The notes under the pieces are model-generated. The model did no database searches. It was given only the letters and a program-made list of their open reading frames with translations, and was not told the DNA's origin. A DNA stretch of 64,000 nt from Acanthococcus lagerstroemiae. Its lineage: Eukaryota; Arthropoda; Insecta; Hemiptera; Eriococcidae. Every line of letters begins with the position of its first letter. Position 1 is the first letter of the stretch. This document shows positions 13,040 to 23,099 of the stretch, one piece after another. Location: the NCBI GenBank assembly GCA_031841125.1, contig CM063109.1, positions 1,278,321 through 1,342,320 of the forward strand. Direction: 5' to 3'. The position numbers were made by a program, and so were the translations under genes.

Positions 13040-13930
13040 GCTAAAGTTACTGAATATTATATAGCCACACGTTGCAACAATAAATTATGAAAGAGTTTTG
13101 CTGAGAAATATTTGAAGAAAACTCTTAAACATTCGATAAAATTGAAAATCAAACTAAACTGTGAGCTTTCAATCAACTCGTAGAAAACTGTTGTCACCTG
13201 AGAATATGATCAAGGAGTTACGATAAAAATGTAAAAAAGATCTGAAAATTTGAAAAATTTGACGAAAAATTAAAAATTGAATGCAAAAGTATCAGAATGA
13301 AATTTTCCACTAACTCGAATACAAAGATTCAGGCTGATTCATGCAAAATTATACCTGGTCACTTTGAACAAATGAGCGAAAAGTTACAACAAAAATTTCA
13401 AAGAAAATCTCAGAATTCGAAAAATTTGGTAAAGTTGAAAAATTAAATTAAAATTAATAACACGAGCCTTTATACGGGAAAATAATAAAAGAGTTGCGAT
13501 GAAAATATTGAAGAAAAAAAATTTTAATTAAAAAAACTTTACAAAATTAAAGATTGAACTTAATTTTATATCGTCAATTTTTAAACAAATTGTATACGGA
13601 AATAAGGCTTTTTTTATGTATGTTGCATGTACTTAGTCTATATTTTTGTCTGAACGCTAATAGTAGAAAAGTTATCTTTTGAATACGATTTTTTTTTTTT
13701 TAATTTGCGGAAAAGTTAAGATGAAAATTTAAATAAATAAAAAAAAAAAAAAAATTTCTGCAAGTTTAAAAAAATTTGGCCGAATTGAAAATTGAACCTG
13801 ATTTGATATCTTCAATCAACTTGGATACAAAATTATGTAAAATTCATGAACGGTAACAGTGTAGTCACCAATGAGAGAGTTATGACAAAATTAATCGATA
13901 TCACGCATCTTCAAGCAGCTGGTGTACAAA
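13040..13930. repeat. Second diverged tandem array, period about 110-190 bp
   Basis: Units start with gagtt-cgat-aaaat-type words (near 13092, 13215, 13380, 13490, 13700 and 13880). They then contain gaaaaatttg-aaa-ttgaaaattgaa and end with atcttcaatcaactcg-ata-aaaatt. The phrase differs from the array at 11.4-12.3 kb, though both are A-rich and lie within 1 kb of each other. Poly-T and poly-A runs near 13690 and 13740 interrupt it. No gene is visible inside. Confidence 0.55.
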
Positions 13931-14798
13931 AATTCCTCATAAATGATTTCGCAATAAATTAAACTGAAAGAAAAAATAGGTGAGGGTATTTCACGATACA
14001 CCTTGTATTTTTACTGTGAAATAGGAATGTGGGGACCCAGACAATGCTTGATACGAAGAATAATGCAGACATTCGAAATCAGCCACTAAAGAAAACCCTA
14101 CTCCGATTGTTTGTTCGATTTTTGTGTCCCTCGCCTGTGTTGCAATAATCGACACGATAATTAAAATAACGTAAATAGATAAAAATAGTTTCGCGTTCAC
14201 TACTAAATTGGTACTTGAACCCATTTTGCGTAGAGGAAGAGGACATTGAATTTGTACATGGAGTCAAATAAAATGAACGAACAAACAAACAAACTAACAA
14301 ATGAACAAATAATGATCGCAACTGATCTCATCGAGGTATAAAGATGTCCCTTGAAGCATTAATACGAACAACTCCATCCATATCACATTTCGGATGTCAT
14401 CTGAAGCGACATGACCAAAGACGTCAGGACGTAAGTTCACATTTCGACTTTTGGAAAAATGACTGGTGATCTTCCATTACGGCTTTTGTCAGGCCGGGAA
14501 CGAATCGGGCTCACGACAAACAGCCCGGAGATGCCCATCTCTTAATAGAAAATGTCTCGCTGGCGAACACGGAAGAATAAAGGAAAAAATAACAAACGGT
14601 ATTCTTTTTTCGTGCGTTAAAGAAATTCGCAACTAATGTTAAAAGAAAAAAATTTATTTGACGTACAAGCTTCTCAAAAAAAAAAAACTCAATTATCGCG
14701 ACTCAACTCTCCCTAACACCTCCAAACGAAGAAGCACCTAAAAAGCTACTGAACGAACAGTGGAATTCGTCCTACCGTAAAATATAATCTCTTGAATT

Positions 14799-15053
14799 CC
14801 CGATGCGCAATCAGTTCCTCTCAAGTTACTCGCGGAAAAGTTACCCTTTTGTAACCCTCGGTTACCCTCAGATTACCTTCCATAAACTGTCATTCAGCCA
14901 ATCAGAATGCTCCGTTTATGTGGTGGGTAACTGGTAACCCAGTAGTTACCCATGTAGCCCTATAGTTAGCCGCCGTCAGTTACCCGTGTAATCGAAGAGT
15001 TACAAAAGGGTAACTTTTCCGCGGGGATAACTGGCGGGTTCTTACGCATCGGA
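14799..15053. mobile_element. Palindromic MITE, family A, copy 1
   Basis: The element begins cccgatgcgcaatcag and ends cttacgcatcgg. Long inner arms are inverted: gcggaaaagttacccttttg near 14832 and its reverse complement near 15002. The body is full of ggttacc/gggtaac words in both orientations. A second copy at 48004-48152 shares the ends and the aagttaccc arm. The flanks here are tt on both sides, where the second copy has ta. This suggests a Tc1/mariner-type TA target with a decayed flank in this copy. It has no coding capacity and must have been mobilised in trans. Confidence 0.8.
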
Positions 15054-15330
15054 TTAAAACAGCCAGCCATCGATTTTTTCCCTCGTAGGTATCTCCTCAT
15101 CGACTACTGATCGTCACAGTCAGAAGTCAGGTGTACAGTATAACGGTACATCGGTTCCCACGCTACAGCTTGTTAACCAACATTTTTATCAGCCCCCCCC
15201 CCTCATTCCCTCTCTTTCTACGCAATATAAAAATGAAAAACCATTGACCAATCTGTATAATATGTCTGCTTAATAACTGGGATTAGTGATAAAGAAGGTG
15301 ATGATAGTCGCAGACCAACTAACCACTGGA

Positions 15331-15540
15331 AGTAGTAGCGTAAATAGAAAGTTCGCTTGGGGTTGGGGGATAAAAGAGATTTCAGCGAAGAAAAGTAATC
15401 GCGAGTGAAGTGAGTGAAGAAATTTTGGGTTTTTTCTACGATTTGACTAGTAAAAATGACATTCTCAGCTTGTTTTCTAGTTCGAGTAGGGAGGATATAT
15501 ATTCCAAAATCACCCCAGGTCTCTTATGTTCGTCACTTAG
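15331..15540 (+). repeat. Dispersed repeat B, copy 1
   Basis: This stretch is colinear and in the same orientation as 36212-36400. Shared blocks include gcgtaaa-agaaagtt, ttgggg-gggg-taaa-aga-att, agcga-gaa-agtaatcgc, ttttga-ggtttt, cgattt and ggatatat-tc-aa. Similarity is patchy, with small indels. No TIRs or target duplication were identified, so the element type is unknown. Confidence 0.55.
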
Positions 15541-15740
15541 TGGAATAAGGGAGGTCTCCATAACATTTTACTCTCTCATTTTCTTTTGTTCAGAACACCG
15601 ACAGTTTTGCCGACCGTGAATTTACAAACGTAGGTACTCTGTGTTGTATTTTCTTATAAGAATTATAAATATTTTTTAATTTGTAACAAAATTATTAATA
15701 TTGCATACGCGTGAAATAATCAAATTTTCATTTATTTTAG

Positions 15741-15893
15741 AAGTAGGGGTACCTTGGGATTCTATGATCATGGGCACGTACGCCAATCTGTACCTCGGTG
15801 ACCCTGGGACTAACGAAGTGCAACCGTGGAAGAATTTCAACGTTGATCCGATCAAATCGCAACCCCTCGACGTGCCTCTCATAATAAATATGA
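15741..15893 (+). CDS. Candidate internal host exon of unknown gene
   Basis: A consensus acceptor (tttattttag) ends at 15740. The following 153 nt are open in one frame and rich in well-spread, GC-balanced codons, unlike the AT-rich flanks. The protein segment reads VGVPWDSMIMGTYANLYLGD, then PGTNEVQPWKNFNVDPIKSQ, then a hydrophobic VPLIINM. A possible donor (gtaaac) follows at 15894. Entry and exit are both phase 1, so the exon is symmetric. I do not recognise the protein. A jockey-like LINE starts within a few bases of the donor, so the exon may be intact with the LINE in the next intron, or it may be truncated by it. Its exit phase matches the exon at 30946. An old captured viral or transposon ORF is an alternative. 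Confidence 0.4.
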
Positions 15894-15902
15894 GTAAACG
15901 AG

Positions 15903-16490
15903 TTATCAAAAAGCAATTGTTATCCCAGTTCTAAAACCCAACTGCTCCTCGGCTTCTTCAGAATCATATCATTCCATCGCACTCACCAGCGTACTATGTA
16001 AAACATTGGAAAAAATCTTAAATAAACGACTTACTTGCTACCTCGAATCAAATAACTACCTGGACTCACTGCAGTTTGATTTCCGCAGAGATAGATCGAC
16101 TATACAGGCAGCCTCACACCTCGAAAAAGACATACGACAGGCCTTTAAAAACGAATCTACTCTCTATACAATATTTTTCGATGTAGAAAAAGCCTACGAC
16201 AAAGTATGGAGGTATACTATATCTGCTCGCTACTTCATAAATACGGCCTTCGAGGCAGTAACCTCCCAAAAATATCTCAAAGCTTTTTATACGAACGATC
16301 AATTATTGTCCGTGTTCAAAATGTAATGTCATCTCCCCGTCAAATTGAAAACGGAGTCCCGCAGGGATCCGTCCCCTTCACCCCACTAAAACTGTACGGA
16401 AACACCATCTCACAAACCACCACTATCATATTTTTAGGATTGCTTTTCTATCAATTACTAAACTGGAACACATTCATATAAAGCACACCA
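15903..16490 (+). pseudogene. Reverse-transcriptase domain remnant (jockey-like)
   Basis: The frame opens at about 15903 with KAIVIPVLKPNCSSASSESY, then HSIALTSVLCKTLEKILNKR, the classic start of RT domain blocks. It continues through DRSTIQAASHLEKDI to the first catalytic aspartate in FFDVEKAYDKVW (about 16174-16212). After a frameshift the downstream block ENGVPQGSV is readable (about 16351-16377). The sequence then jumps directly to PLKLYGNTISQTTTIIFLGL. The stretch that should lie between, including the F/YADD active-site box, is absent. A second small frameshift near 16479 leads into the thumb region. The deletion alone would abolish polymerase activity. Confidence 0.85.
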
Positions 16491-17560
16491 GAGCTGAATG
16501 TTTTTGCAGCATGAACATTCTAAAATATCTAGGACACCCTCACGCGGGCTGCAACCGACAAACACTTATCAACCTTTACCGAATACTTATCCGATCGCAG
16601 ATAGACAATGCAGCTCACGTTTACGGACTAGCCCCGCCAAAAACATTCAAAATGCTCGACATAATCCAAAATTCAGCCCTTCGAATAGTATCAGGAGCCT
16701 TCCGCTCTAGTCCATCCATCAGTCTTTGTGCGGAAATGGCCGAAGCTCCCCTACCCTACTGCAGAATGATCCTCTACTCCAAATACTTGCTCAAAATATA
16801 CCAAAATTCCAACTCACCACTTTCCAAAGACGTGGTCAATGATCCACCTCAATCAAATTCCCCCAACATTCGACCAATCATAGAACAAACCACAAACACT
16901 CGCTTATCTCTCCTACTCATACTACCCATATACACAGACCCACCACTGTGGAAACTCATACCAGCAACTTTCCATCTGGAGCTACCTTTACATCCCAAAA
17001 GATCAACATCCCCCACACTTTCAAATTCCTCTTTGGCAAACTCTTCGAACAATACCCCGAGTACCTATTATGTTACACAGACGGCTTTAAAAAAAATATC
17101 GTACAGGTTGTTCATATTCTCTCGAGTCGAAAATCCAAATTCACAGACTACCCAATTCAGCATCTATTCACACCGCCGAACTTGCTGTAATTTTCTACTG
17201 CATTCAAAATTTACCTAATATAACCAATAAAGCAGTTATCGCCATCGACTCACTATTGGCCCTCCAATCAATCAGCACAATGTTCTCCACACATCCATTA
17301 GTAAAACGCATACAACTCATAATCCACGTACTTAATACATTAGGAAAACAGGTAGTATTCGTCTAGATCCCCGGTCATGTCGGCATTGCACAAGCTGACT
17401 TAGTCGACGAAACCGCTCGAACAGCAACATCCGACCCTAAAGTAGAAAAACCAATAATTAAAACATCCGAAGATCTTGTAGTCACCTACCAATCAAAAAT
17501 CCTTTCCTCTTGGCACCGATCTTGGCATAAGGAATCCAACAATAAACTCCGTGCAACGAA
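16479..17560 (+). pseudogene. RT thumb/connection and RNase H remnant (jockey-like)
   Basis: From 16482 the frame reads KHTRAECF and then NILKYLGHPHAGCNRQTLIN, LYRILIRSQIDNAAHVYGLA and MLDIIQNSALRIVSGAFRSS, the standard post-palm region of jockey-like pol proteins, open to 17218. After a frameshift RNase H follows. A degraded IYTDG-like YTDGFKK lies at about 17070-17092, then KAVIAIDSLLALQSI (about 17231-17275), and IPGHVGIAQADLVDETA at about 17370-17420 with a TAG just before it. The two key RNase H regions are thus recognisable but interrupted. The reading ends with SNNKLRATKEKA where the MITE at 17570 is inserted. Confidence 0.8.
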
Positions 17561-17569
17561 AGAGAAAGC

Positions 17570-17893
17570 CGGTGAATCCCAGTTGCGTCCCGACCGCCAG
17601 TTTTTGTCTCATTTGCGTCCCACTAGGAAAAAGGGCACATCGTAATTGCGTCCCAGGGAAAAAAGGTACATATTTGAAATGCGTCCCTTATTTTAACAGC
17701 TCAACTGCGTCCCATCTATTTCTCTTCTCACTTACAGAGACTTAGGACTGGCTGCAAAGTATCGCAAGTGTGGTTAAAAATATATTTCTTTGTCGGACGC
17801 AATTCAGACATGTACCTTTTTTTTTATTGGGACGCAATTACGATGTATCCTTTTCTTTTGCCCTCCCGTACGGGACGCAACTGGGGTGCAGCC
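17570..17893. mobile_element. hAT-like MITE nested in the LINE, with subterminal GCGTCCC repeats
   Basis: The element is flanked by gagaaagc (17562-17569) and gagaaacc (17894-17901), 7 of 8 identical, so the target duplication is 8 bp. The terminal 24 bp are inverted, sharing ccagttgcgtcccg. The left half carries five direct copies of tgcgtccc and the right half at least three copies in the opposite orientation (gggacgca). That arrangement is typical of transposase-binding subterminal repeats. Removing the element and one duplication restores continuity between the LINE's RNase H end and its C-terminus, which proves insertion after the LINE. It has no ORF of its own. Confidence 0.85.
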
Positions 17894-17901
17894 GAGAAAC
17901 C

Positions 17902-18100
17902 GATACCCTGGATCACCTCCAACCGGAAATCTCGACGCGAAGAAATAGTAATAGCATGACTTAGAATAGGACATACTCGCCTCACTCACCTGCACCTCCT
18001 CAATCTATACATGTCCCCCCCCCCCGCAATGCCCTAAATGCTCCTCAAATACTTAACTCTCACCACCAAAAACATTAACTACCACCAACAAAGAAAAGCA
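17902..18100 (+). pseudogene. C-terminal end of the jockey-like pol, right of the nested MITE
   Basis: The frame reads PWITSNRKSRREEIVIA, a stop, then LRIGHTRLTHLHLLN, and after a C-homopolymer at about 18017 a CPKCS-like zinc-binding remnant. The R-x-GHTRLTH motif and cysteine cluster end RNase H-bearing jockey-like ORF2 proteins. This segment joins the one ending at 17560 once the MITE is ignored. Confidence 0.8.
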
Positions 18101-18284
18101 TGCTCTAAAACAACCCAATGACAGTAGATAAACTCATCTCCTCCTTCCACGACACACACATCTTTCCATTAATTTAACCATCCCCACCAGCCGAGCCGTA
18201 TAGCCCTTGGTGCAGCTAGTGGCTCGTAAATAAACAAATAAAATAAATAAAACAGCGTAGCGTTACATAAATATTCAATTGCGA

Positions 18285-18560
18285 ATGAGGTAGCACTGGT
18301 GATTCCACGGTAGTGCTTCATCGCACTGTTTAATTCAGTAGCACGCCGGGAGTGCTACGGTAGTGCTACTGGGTGGTACTTCCGTAGCACCCGGGGTAGT
18401 GTCATAATAGTACTCGTACTACACTGCTGCTGAGGGTAGCACTATCGTAGGACACGGACGGACTATAGTGGTACGGTTACAAATTCGGTGACAATTAAAC
18501 TACCTCAAAGTGAGAAGTGCTACACATTTTGCTACCCTTCGTGCTACGTAGAATTTTTGG
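18285..18560. repeat. GTAGCAC/GTGCTAC-rich block
   Basis: About ten copies of gtagcac, gtgctac or one-base variants occur in both orientations within 275 bp. Several sit as back-to-back inverted pairs (for example 18340-18370). It begins about 30 bp beyond the LINE tail. The organisation resembles subterminal repeats of a DNA transposon or a young low-complexity satellite. No clear terminal inverted repeat or target duplication was found. Confidence 0.55.
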
Positions 18561-18755
18561 AAACGAAACCGAAGAAAAATAGTAGCCCATTTTTGCCTGA
18601 CAACAGTTATCGCATTCAACATCTTTAAATTTCAATTATCAGTCAGAAAAAACAAATGTTAATTTTCTCTTTTTTTCTGACTGATCCTGCTAGAAGTTTT
18701 TGTCAAATAAGAAACATTCTAGAAGAATTAACGACGCGCATAATATCTGTAAATT

Positions 18756-18854
18756 CACTGATACGATACTCGAAAGGGTAGTCTCCGGGGCCGGGGGTGC
18801 GGTATCATAGGGGCCATTTTGGTGTGCGTGCATCGCCATACGTCCCACCACACC
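18756..18854 (+). mobile_element. 99-bp retroposon-like insertion with 14-bp target duplication (family S, copy 1)
   Basis: The identical 14-mer aatatctgtaaatt lies at 18742-18755 and 18855-18868, exactly flanking the insert. The last 70 bp of the insert match 47222-47291, which is itself flanked by a 13-bp duplication. The insert has no poly-A tail and no terminal inverted repeats, and the duplication length fits LINE-type target-primed integration. The 5' end shares ctgat(a/g)cgatactcga with the 3' part of the R1-like fragment at about 20893, hinting that the family may be an R1-derived tail. No clear tRNA-type A or B box is seen. Confidence 0.7.
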
Positions 18855-19429
18855 AATATCTGTAAATTGAAGATATCGAATCTATTCTGATTTTCAGCAT
18901 CACTTGCCCAATAGACTACCTACATAACTACCTAAAAAGGTACCTGATTTAGGCCATTGCGCTGGATTTTTCTGTAGGAGGGATTCGAAACTTTGTAACT
19001 AACAAAATGGTGGAAAACCTTGTTCGTGCGAGCAAAGTACTGAATGGAATTATTTTGGAATTTTCAATCAAATTACGTTAAGAAATATATTTCGAGTGGT
19101 TCAAGGGGGGAGCTGCACTCGTCCCCTTTGAGCACGGGCCTGTTCTATCTACTAATATCTAAGTATATTCGAACTAACATCCCTGGAGATATACACTCAA
19201 CTTTATTATTCGTCACAAAGGCACGGAAATCCGAAACTTTCAAATTTAAACTAAAGGCTCGACATTAAAATTAATTATTACAAGCCCCGATTAATATGCC
19301 ATACAGCAAACTCGATCATTTTCGTTTCAATTTTAATAAAACGGAAGAAGAAGTAATTAAAGCGGATTGTTTCAAAACGGAAAACGAATCGATTAAATAA
19401 TTATATTTTGCGCGAGTAGTGAAGCTAGT

Positions 19430-19507
19430 AGCATCAGCATCAGCATCAGCATCAGCATCAGCATCAGCATCAGCATCAGCATCAGCATCAGCTTCAGCAT
19501 TAGCATC
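19430..19507. repeat. (AGCATC)n microsatellite
   Basis: About thirteen hexamer units, the last two imperfect (agcttc, agcatt). On the minus strand this reads as a Leu-Met repeat, which is an artefact of the microsatellite. Confidence 0.95.
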
Positions 19508-20039
19508 GCCAAATACCTATAAGAAAATATAAACCCAGCTGTAGACAGCCGAATTATTCGGCGGTACGGAATTAATAACAAAATGGAAATTACATTAAAT
19601 CGGTATACAGATATTATATCTATCATTTTGTAATGCTGGCGATAACCCCTTGCGCAGATTGGAGAAACTGCGGCTATATGCGACGTATAGTCTGTAACAA
19701 GGAATATTATTATTCAAGTGGAAAGAGTAGCGGAGCGAAATGGAATAATATTTTCAATTAACTAAAATGCGATTATCGGGTAAAGAACAATTGCTGTTAT
19801 TCGAGTGGATTCGCTGAATGTTAAGTACGACTGTTAGTTGAGAAGCATTTTTTAAAGGGGTGCTCAAAGTATTTCCGAATCACCGTAATCTAAACGTACG
19901 AGCCAAAAGTATCGATATACATAACCTATTGTTACGATATTCGCAACACGACACAATTACGTAAGTACGATACAAGCTGGAGTTAATATCGCTTTAAATT
20001 CGCGAACAATTAGGTATAGGTATCGCATTCAAACCTACA

Positions 20040-20900
20040 CTACGGCGATGATCAGCGGCCTTTACGAGTCCTATGTCGGTGGAGATGCTGACCCACTGGA
20101 TCGAGTCGGCAGGTCTGTGCTTGGCGGTACAGAAGACCGGAGCAGTACTGTTCATGACGCAAAGCAAGTACAGCCCACCCACCTTTGTCCTAAAGGGTGT
20201 GGAGATTGGGCTCCGTTCAGCTCTGAAGTACCTGGGGCTGTGGTTCGATGGGAAGTTGCAGTTCCGAGAGCATTTCCGACGGGCAGCTGAGAAGGCGGAT
20301 CGAGTAGCCGGACAGCTGTCCGGTCTGATGTCGAAACCAGGGGGACCGAGGGAGAAGAAGAGAAAGTTGTATGTGTCAATGTCATCACGTCGGTCGTCCT
20401 CTACGGGCCGCCAGTATTTGCTGACGCCATCAAGATTCCCTACAGAAGAGCGGAGATGAAGAAAATTCAGCGATAAACCAACCGCAATGAGGTACTGTTT
20501 CTTCGGAGGTAGTAGGCGTGTTAGCGCGTATATCGCCAATCGAACTCAAGGTCGGCAAAATAGCGGAGGTATACGGTGCGAAGAAGAATGTGAAGATGGA
20601 ATGAGAAGCACTTCGGGTCAAGAGAGACATCCGGCAGTCCCTGTTCGAGTGTGAGGACTGGAGCAGGAGACGCGCGGGGTGGCAACAGCGATCGATCCCG
20701 GCGGAGGAAACCCCACGAGCGACGACAACGACGGTGTGATGAGCCGTTTCGCGCCGAACACCTTTTGGTTCCGGAAATGTTGAAGAGCGGAAACGGATGA
20801 AACCGGGTTTCGTCGGCCTATTTGTCTCGACCATCGCAGGACAACGCGCACCGAAATCGGAAAGGCGAGATAGGGGCAGCGTCCCTCCGGCTACTGATGC
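20040..20900 (+). pseudogene. R1-like LINE reverse-transcriptase 3' fragment
   Basis: The frame open from about 20046 reads HWIESAGLCLAVQKTGAVLF (the post-YADD helix of R1-clade RTs), then LKYLGLWFDGKLQFREHF at about 20225, then KADRVAGQLSGLM and GGPREKKRKLY. After a frameshift near 20385 the next block VVLYGPPVFADAIKI is readable. It matches the conserved LYGAPVWADAL region. Further down only a charged, GC-rich, arginine-rich stretch remains. The YADD box and everything upstream are missing. GC content is clearly higher than the surroundings, as in other R1-like ORFs. The long minus-strand frames over this region are shadows. Confidence 0.8.
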
Positions 20901-21809
20901 GATACTCGAGAGTTGAATTATCAATAATAAAATCAATTTAACAATTGTATTTGAGTGAAATAATGATATAAATGATAATAAAATTTTATTTTTCAATTTT
21001 TTCCCTGTCTTTTCTTCAACAGCGCTGGCTTGGCATACGTCACAAATATAAAAACCTATGCTTATGTGACCAGTGCAAGCGTTGCGGGCCCAACCTGAGC
21101 ACAAATCACATTGTATTCAATTTTCTATACTTTTTGAACGTCCAAATGTATCCCCGCAAAATATATGTACATTCTACCGTGGCTTCAGCTAAACTGGCAT
21201 TAGTGGACCCGCGGTCAACTCTGTTTCCTTTTCCCCTTTCCTTTTTTCTTAGTACCTTCTGTCGTCTGGAATAAAAATTGAAACGAACTGAAATCACAAA
21301 ACAAGCATTCAAGTAACGTCTAGTCGTCTTTTTTACAATTTTACTGACCTAGAAAGTTGAAATGAATACAAAATTTAGAAGTTTATACTTACACTTTCCA
21401 AATGCTTGCGAAAGCGCTGGCTTCGTTCATCCCATATTCCTTCGCCATCCCGCAAATACTATTTCAGCTTTCATTTTGGCGAATTTTGTTGGTAGGAACC
21501 AGCACCGAATTTTATCATATAGCCTGATTGGGCTGCAGCCCTGAGCGGCAAGAATTTTAGGGCGATAAAATTTTTGGCCAAAAAAGAAACATTTGCGGAG
21601 GAGGGATGTAAAAGAATAAGGCGGCAAAAATGTTGTAATCCAGAGCGCCAAAGTACTGAAACCCGGCCCTGGTGGGAGCTCCAGGGTACTTTTGCTTTTT
21701 TTCGTCTCTATATCCTAATTAAGTACGTTTTGCAGAATGCGTACTTATTGGCAATCACAAGCGTGAACTTACAGATACTTTGACACGCGATCACAAATTC
21801 ATTCGTAAC

Positions 21810-23099
21810 CAGGCACGGACTGGCCCACCGGGGTACCGGGACATTCCCGGTGGGCCCCCGAAATTATAAGGCCCTAAAGGCTGGATAAATTATAGCAGTT
21901 ACGAGCTACACTATTAGAAATTGAAAAGTTTTGATGAATACGTAATTTTTCGAAAATTTAATAATTCTTCACGCTGCAAAGATGGAGGCCTTAATTCCTT
22001 CACATTTATTCTAGTCAATCACAAACCTATAACATAAAACCCTTTCACCTTATTTTATGAAACTGTCGATTAGACCACTAATTAGGTATACCTATACTCG
22101 TTAATTAAATAAATAAAAAAAAAGAAAAAGAAAAATTAAGTCGAGGTATTCAATGTAGTATTGGATCGAGCAATATCTATGAGTTAGCAAACCGATGTGA
22201 GGACTACAGTTCTCTTCCTGTAATGACCTTCAATGTTTCGATCCCTCCAGCTTTTCAAACAAATAATCACAAAGAATAGGTTGCCAGTATGGAGAGTTTG
22301 AAAACTATTTCTCATCATTTAAACTTCTCAACAGAGGAGACAGAAGATTAGATGAAAACAATTAAGTACTATCGTTTGTAGAATTCTGGCCCACCATGAG
22401 AAAAGAACCTTTTGAAGATGTGTATACCTACTGTTAGACCTGATGTTGTTACTGACATGGATGAAAGCTCCAGTGAATCAGATGATGAGGATTATAATAG
22501 AGATAGTGAAGAAGAAGAGATAGAATCTACAACTGCAGCATGCAATAATTGCTTATCATGTATTTTTCAATTTGTACTTACACTTCCTCTATGACTCAAG
22601 TCGCATGTGAACGATGTTTTTCCGAATTGAAAATCATCAAAACTCGTTTACGATCAAAATTGATTCAAACTAATTTAGAGTTATTTCTCATTGCCTATTG
22701 CGAATCCGATTTATTATTGATGGAAGTATAGGAAGAGGATGTGCTCAATAATTTACGTAAAATGAAAAACGAATTGGACTATGTTTCACAATTTTAAATT
22801 ATTTCAATTTTTCTCCAATTGTTTTTATAACTTAATAAATGAATTAACGGATTCAACATTGTTGTGTAGTTGTAATTGTAATGATGTTATCGAGAAATTT
22901 GAAATTTACCGACAAAATCAAAATGAATTGATATGTTCAAGATGAATATAAATCGTATTTTTATGGGCGCGATAAGAAAGGGGGGAGCTCAGAATTCAGA
23001 AGCATGATTATTGTATATATCTCCTAAAAAAATGTGACAGCCCCTTTTATTCCTATTTGTATTTTCCCGGTATTTTTTTGGGGGCCCAGTCAATGCCTG
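21810..23099 (+). mobile_element. hAT-family DNA transposon (ZMYM1-like), internally deleted
   Basis: The left end starts caggcacggactgg and the right end, read inward, starts caggcattgactgg. Both continue into a GGGCCC/CCGGG-rich subterminal zone (21820-21870 and 23060-23090). Eight-base duplications flank it: ttcgtaac (21802-21809) and ttcataac (23100-23107), 7 of 8 identical. At 1.29 kb it is far shorter than an autonomous hAT element. It retains only the C-terminal part of the transposase, so it is a non-autonomous deletion derivative. Confidence 0.9.
22412..22796 (+). pseudogene. hAT transposase C-terminal dimerisation region, fragment
   Basis: An acidic serine-rich linker (ESSSESDDEDYNRDSEEEE) is followed by CNNCLSCIFQFVLTLPL and a stop. 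In an overlapping frame the hAT dimerisation signature follows, QVACERCFSELKIIKTRLRS, then an alpha-helical FLIAYCESDLL. After another stop comes DVLNNLRKMKNELDYVSQF. The ACERCFSxLKxIKxRLRS pattern is that of ZMYM1-like hAT transposases, whose catalytic DDE core lies upstream. That core is missing, so the fragment cannot transpose. At least one frameshift and one in-frame stop are present. Confidence 0.88.

Larger units (their letters stand above)
15897..18252 (+). mobile_element. 5'-truncated jockey-like non-LTR retrotransposon (LINE)
   Basis: In order the element carries a partial reverse transcriptase, a thumb/connection region, an RNase H remnant and a C-terminal GHTRLTH segment. A 3' end reading agccgagccgtatagccctt and tggtgcagctagtggctc follows, then an AAATAAA-type tail. 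This order matches jockey-clade elements that encode RNase H. The 5' half (ORF1, endonuclease, fingers) is missing, as usual for LINE insertions. Several frameshifts, one stop inside RNase H and a deletion of the catalytic box make it inactive. A 324-bp MITE sits inside it. No confident target duplication was found. Confidence 0.85.

Noticed and set aside
17571..17890. CRISPR-like array of tgcgtccc words
   Set aside because: The repeats are too short, change orientation at mid-element and sit in a TIR-bounded MITE with a target duplication. This is also eukaryotic DNA.
19393..19626. Leu-Met repeat protein on the minus strand
   Set aside because: It is the translation of the AGCATC microsatellite.
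20430..21104. Long minus-strand frame of about 224 codons
   Set aside because: It lies antisense to the GC-rich R1-like fragment, where reverse frames are open by composition. It shows no protein features of its own.
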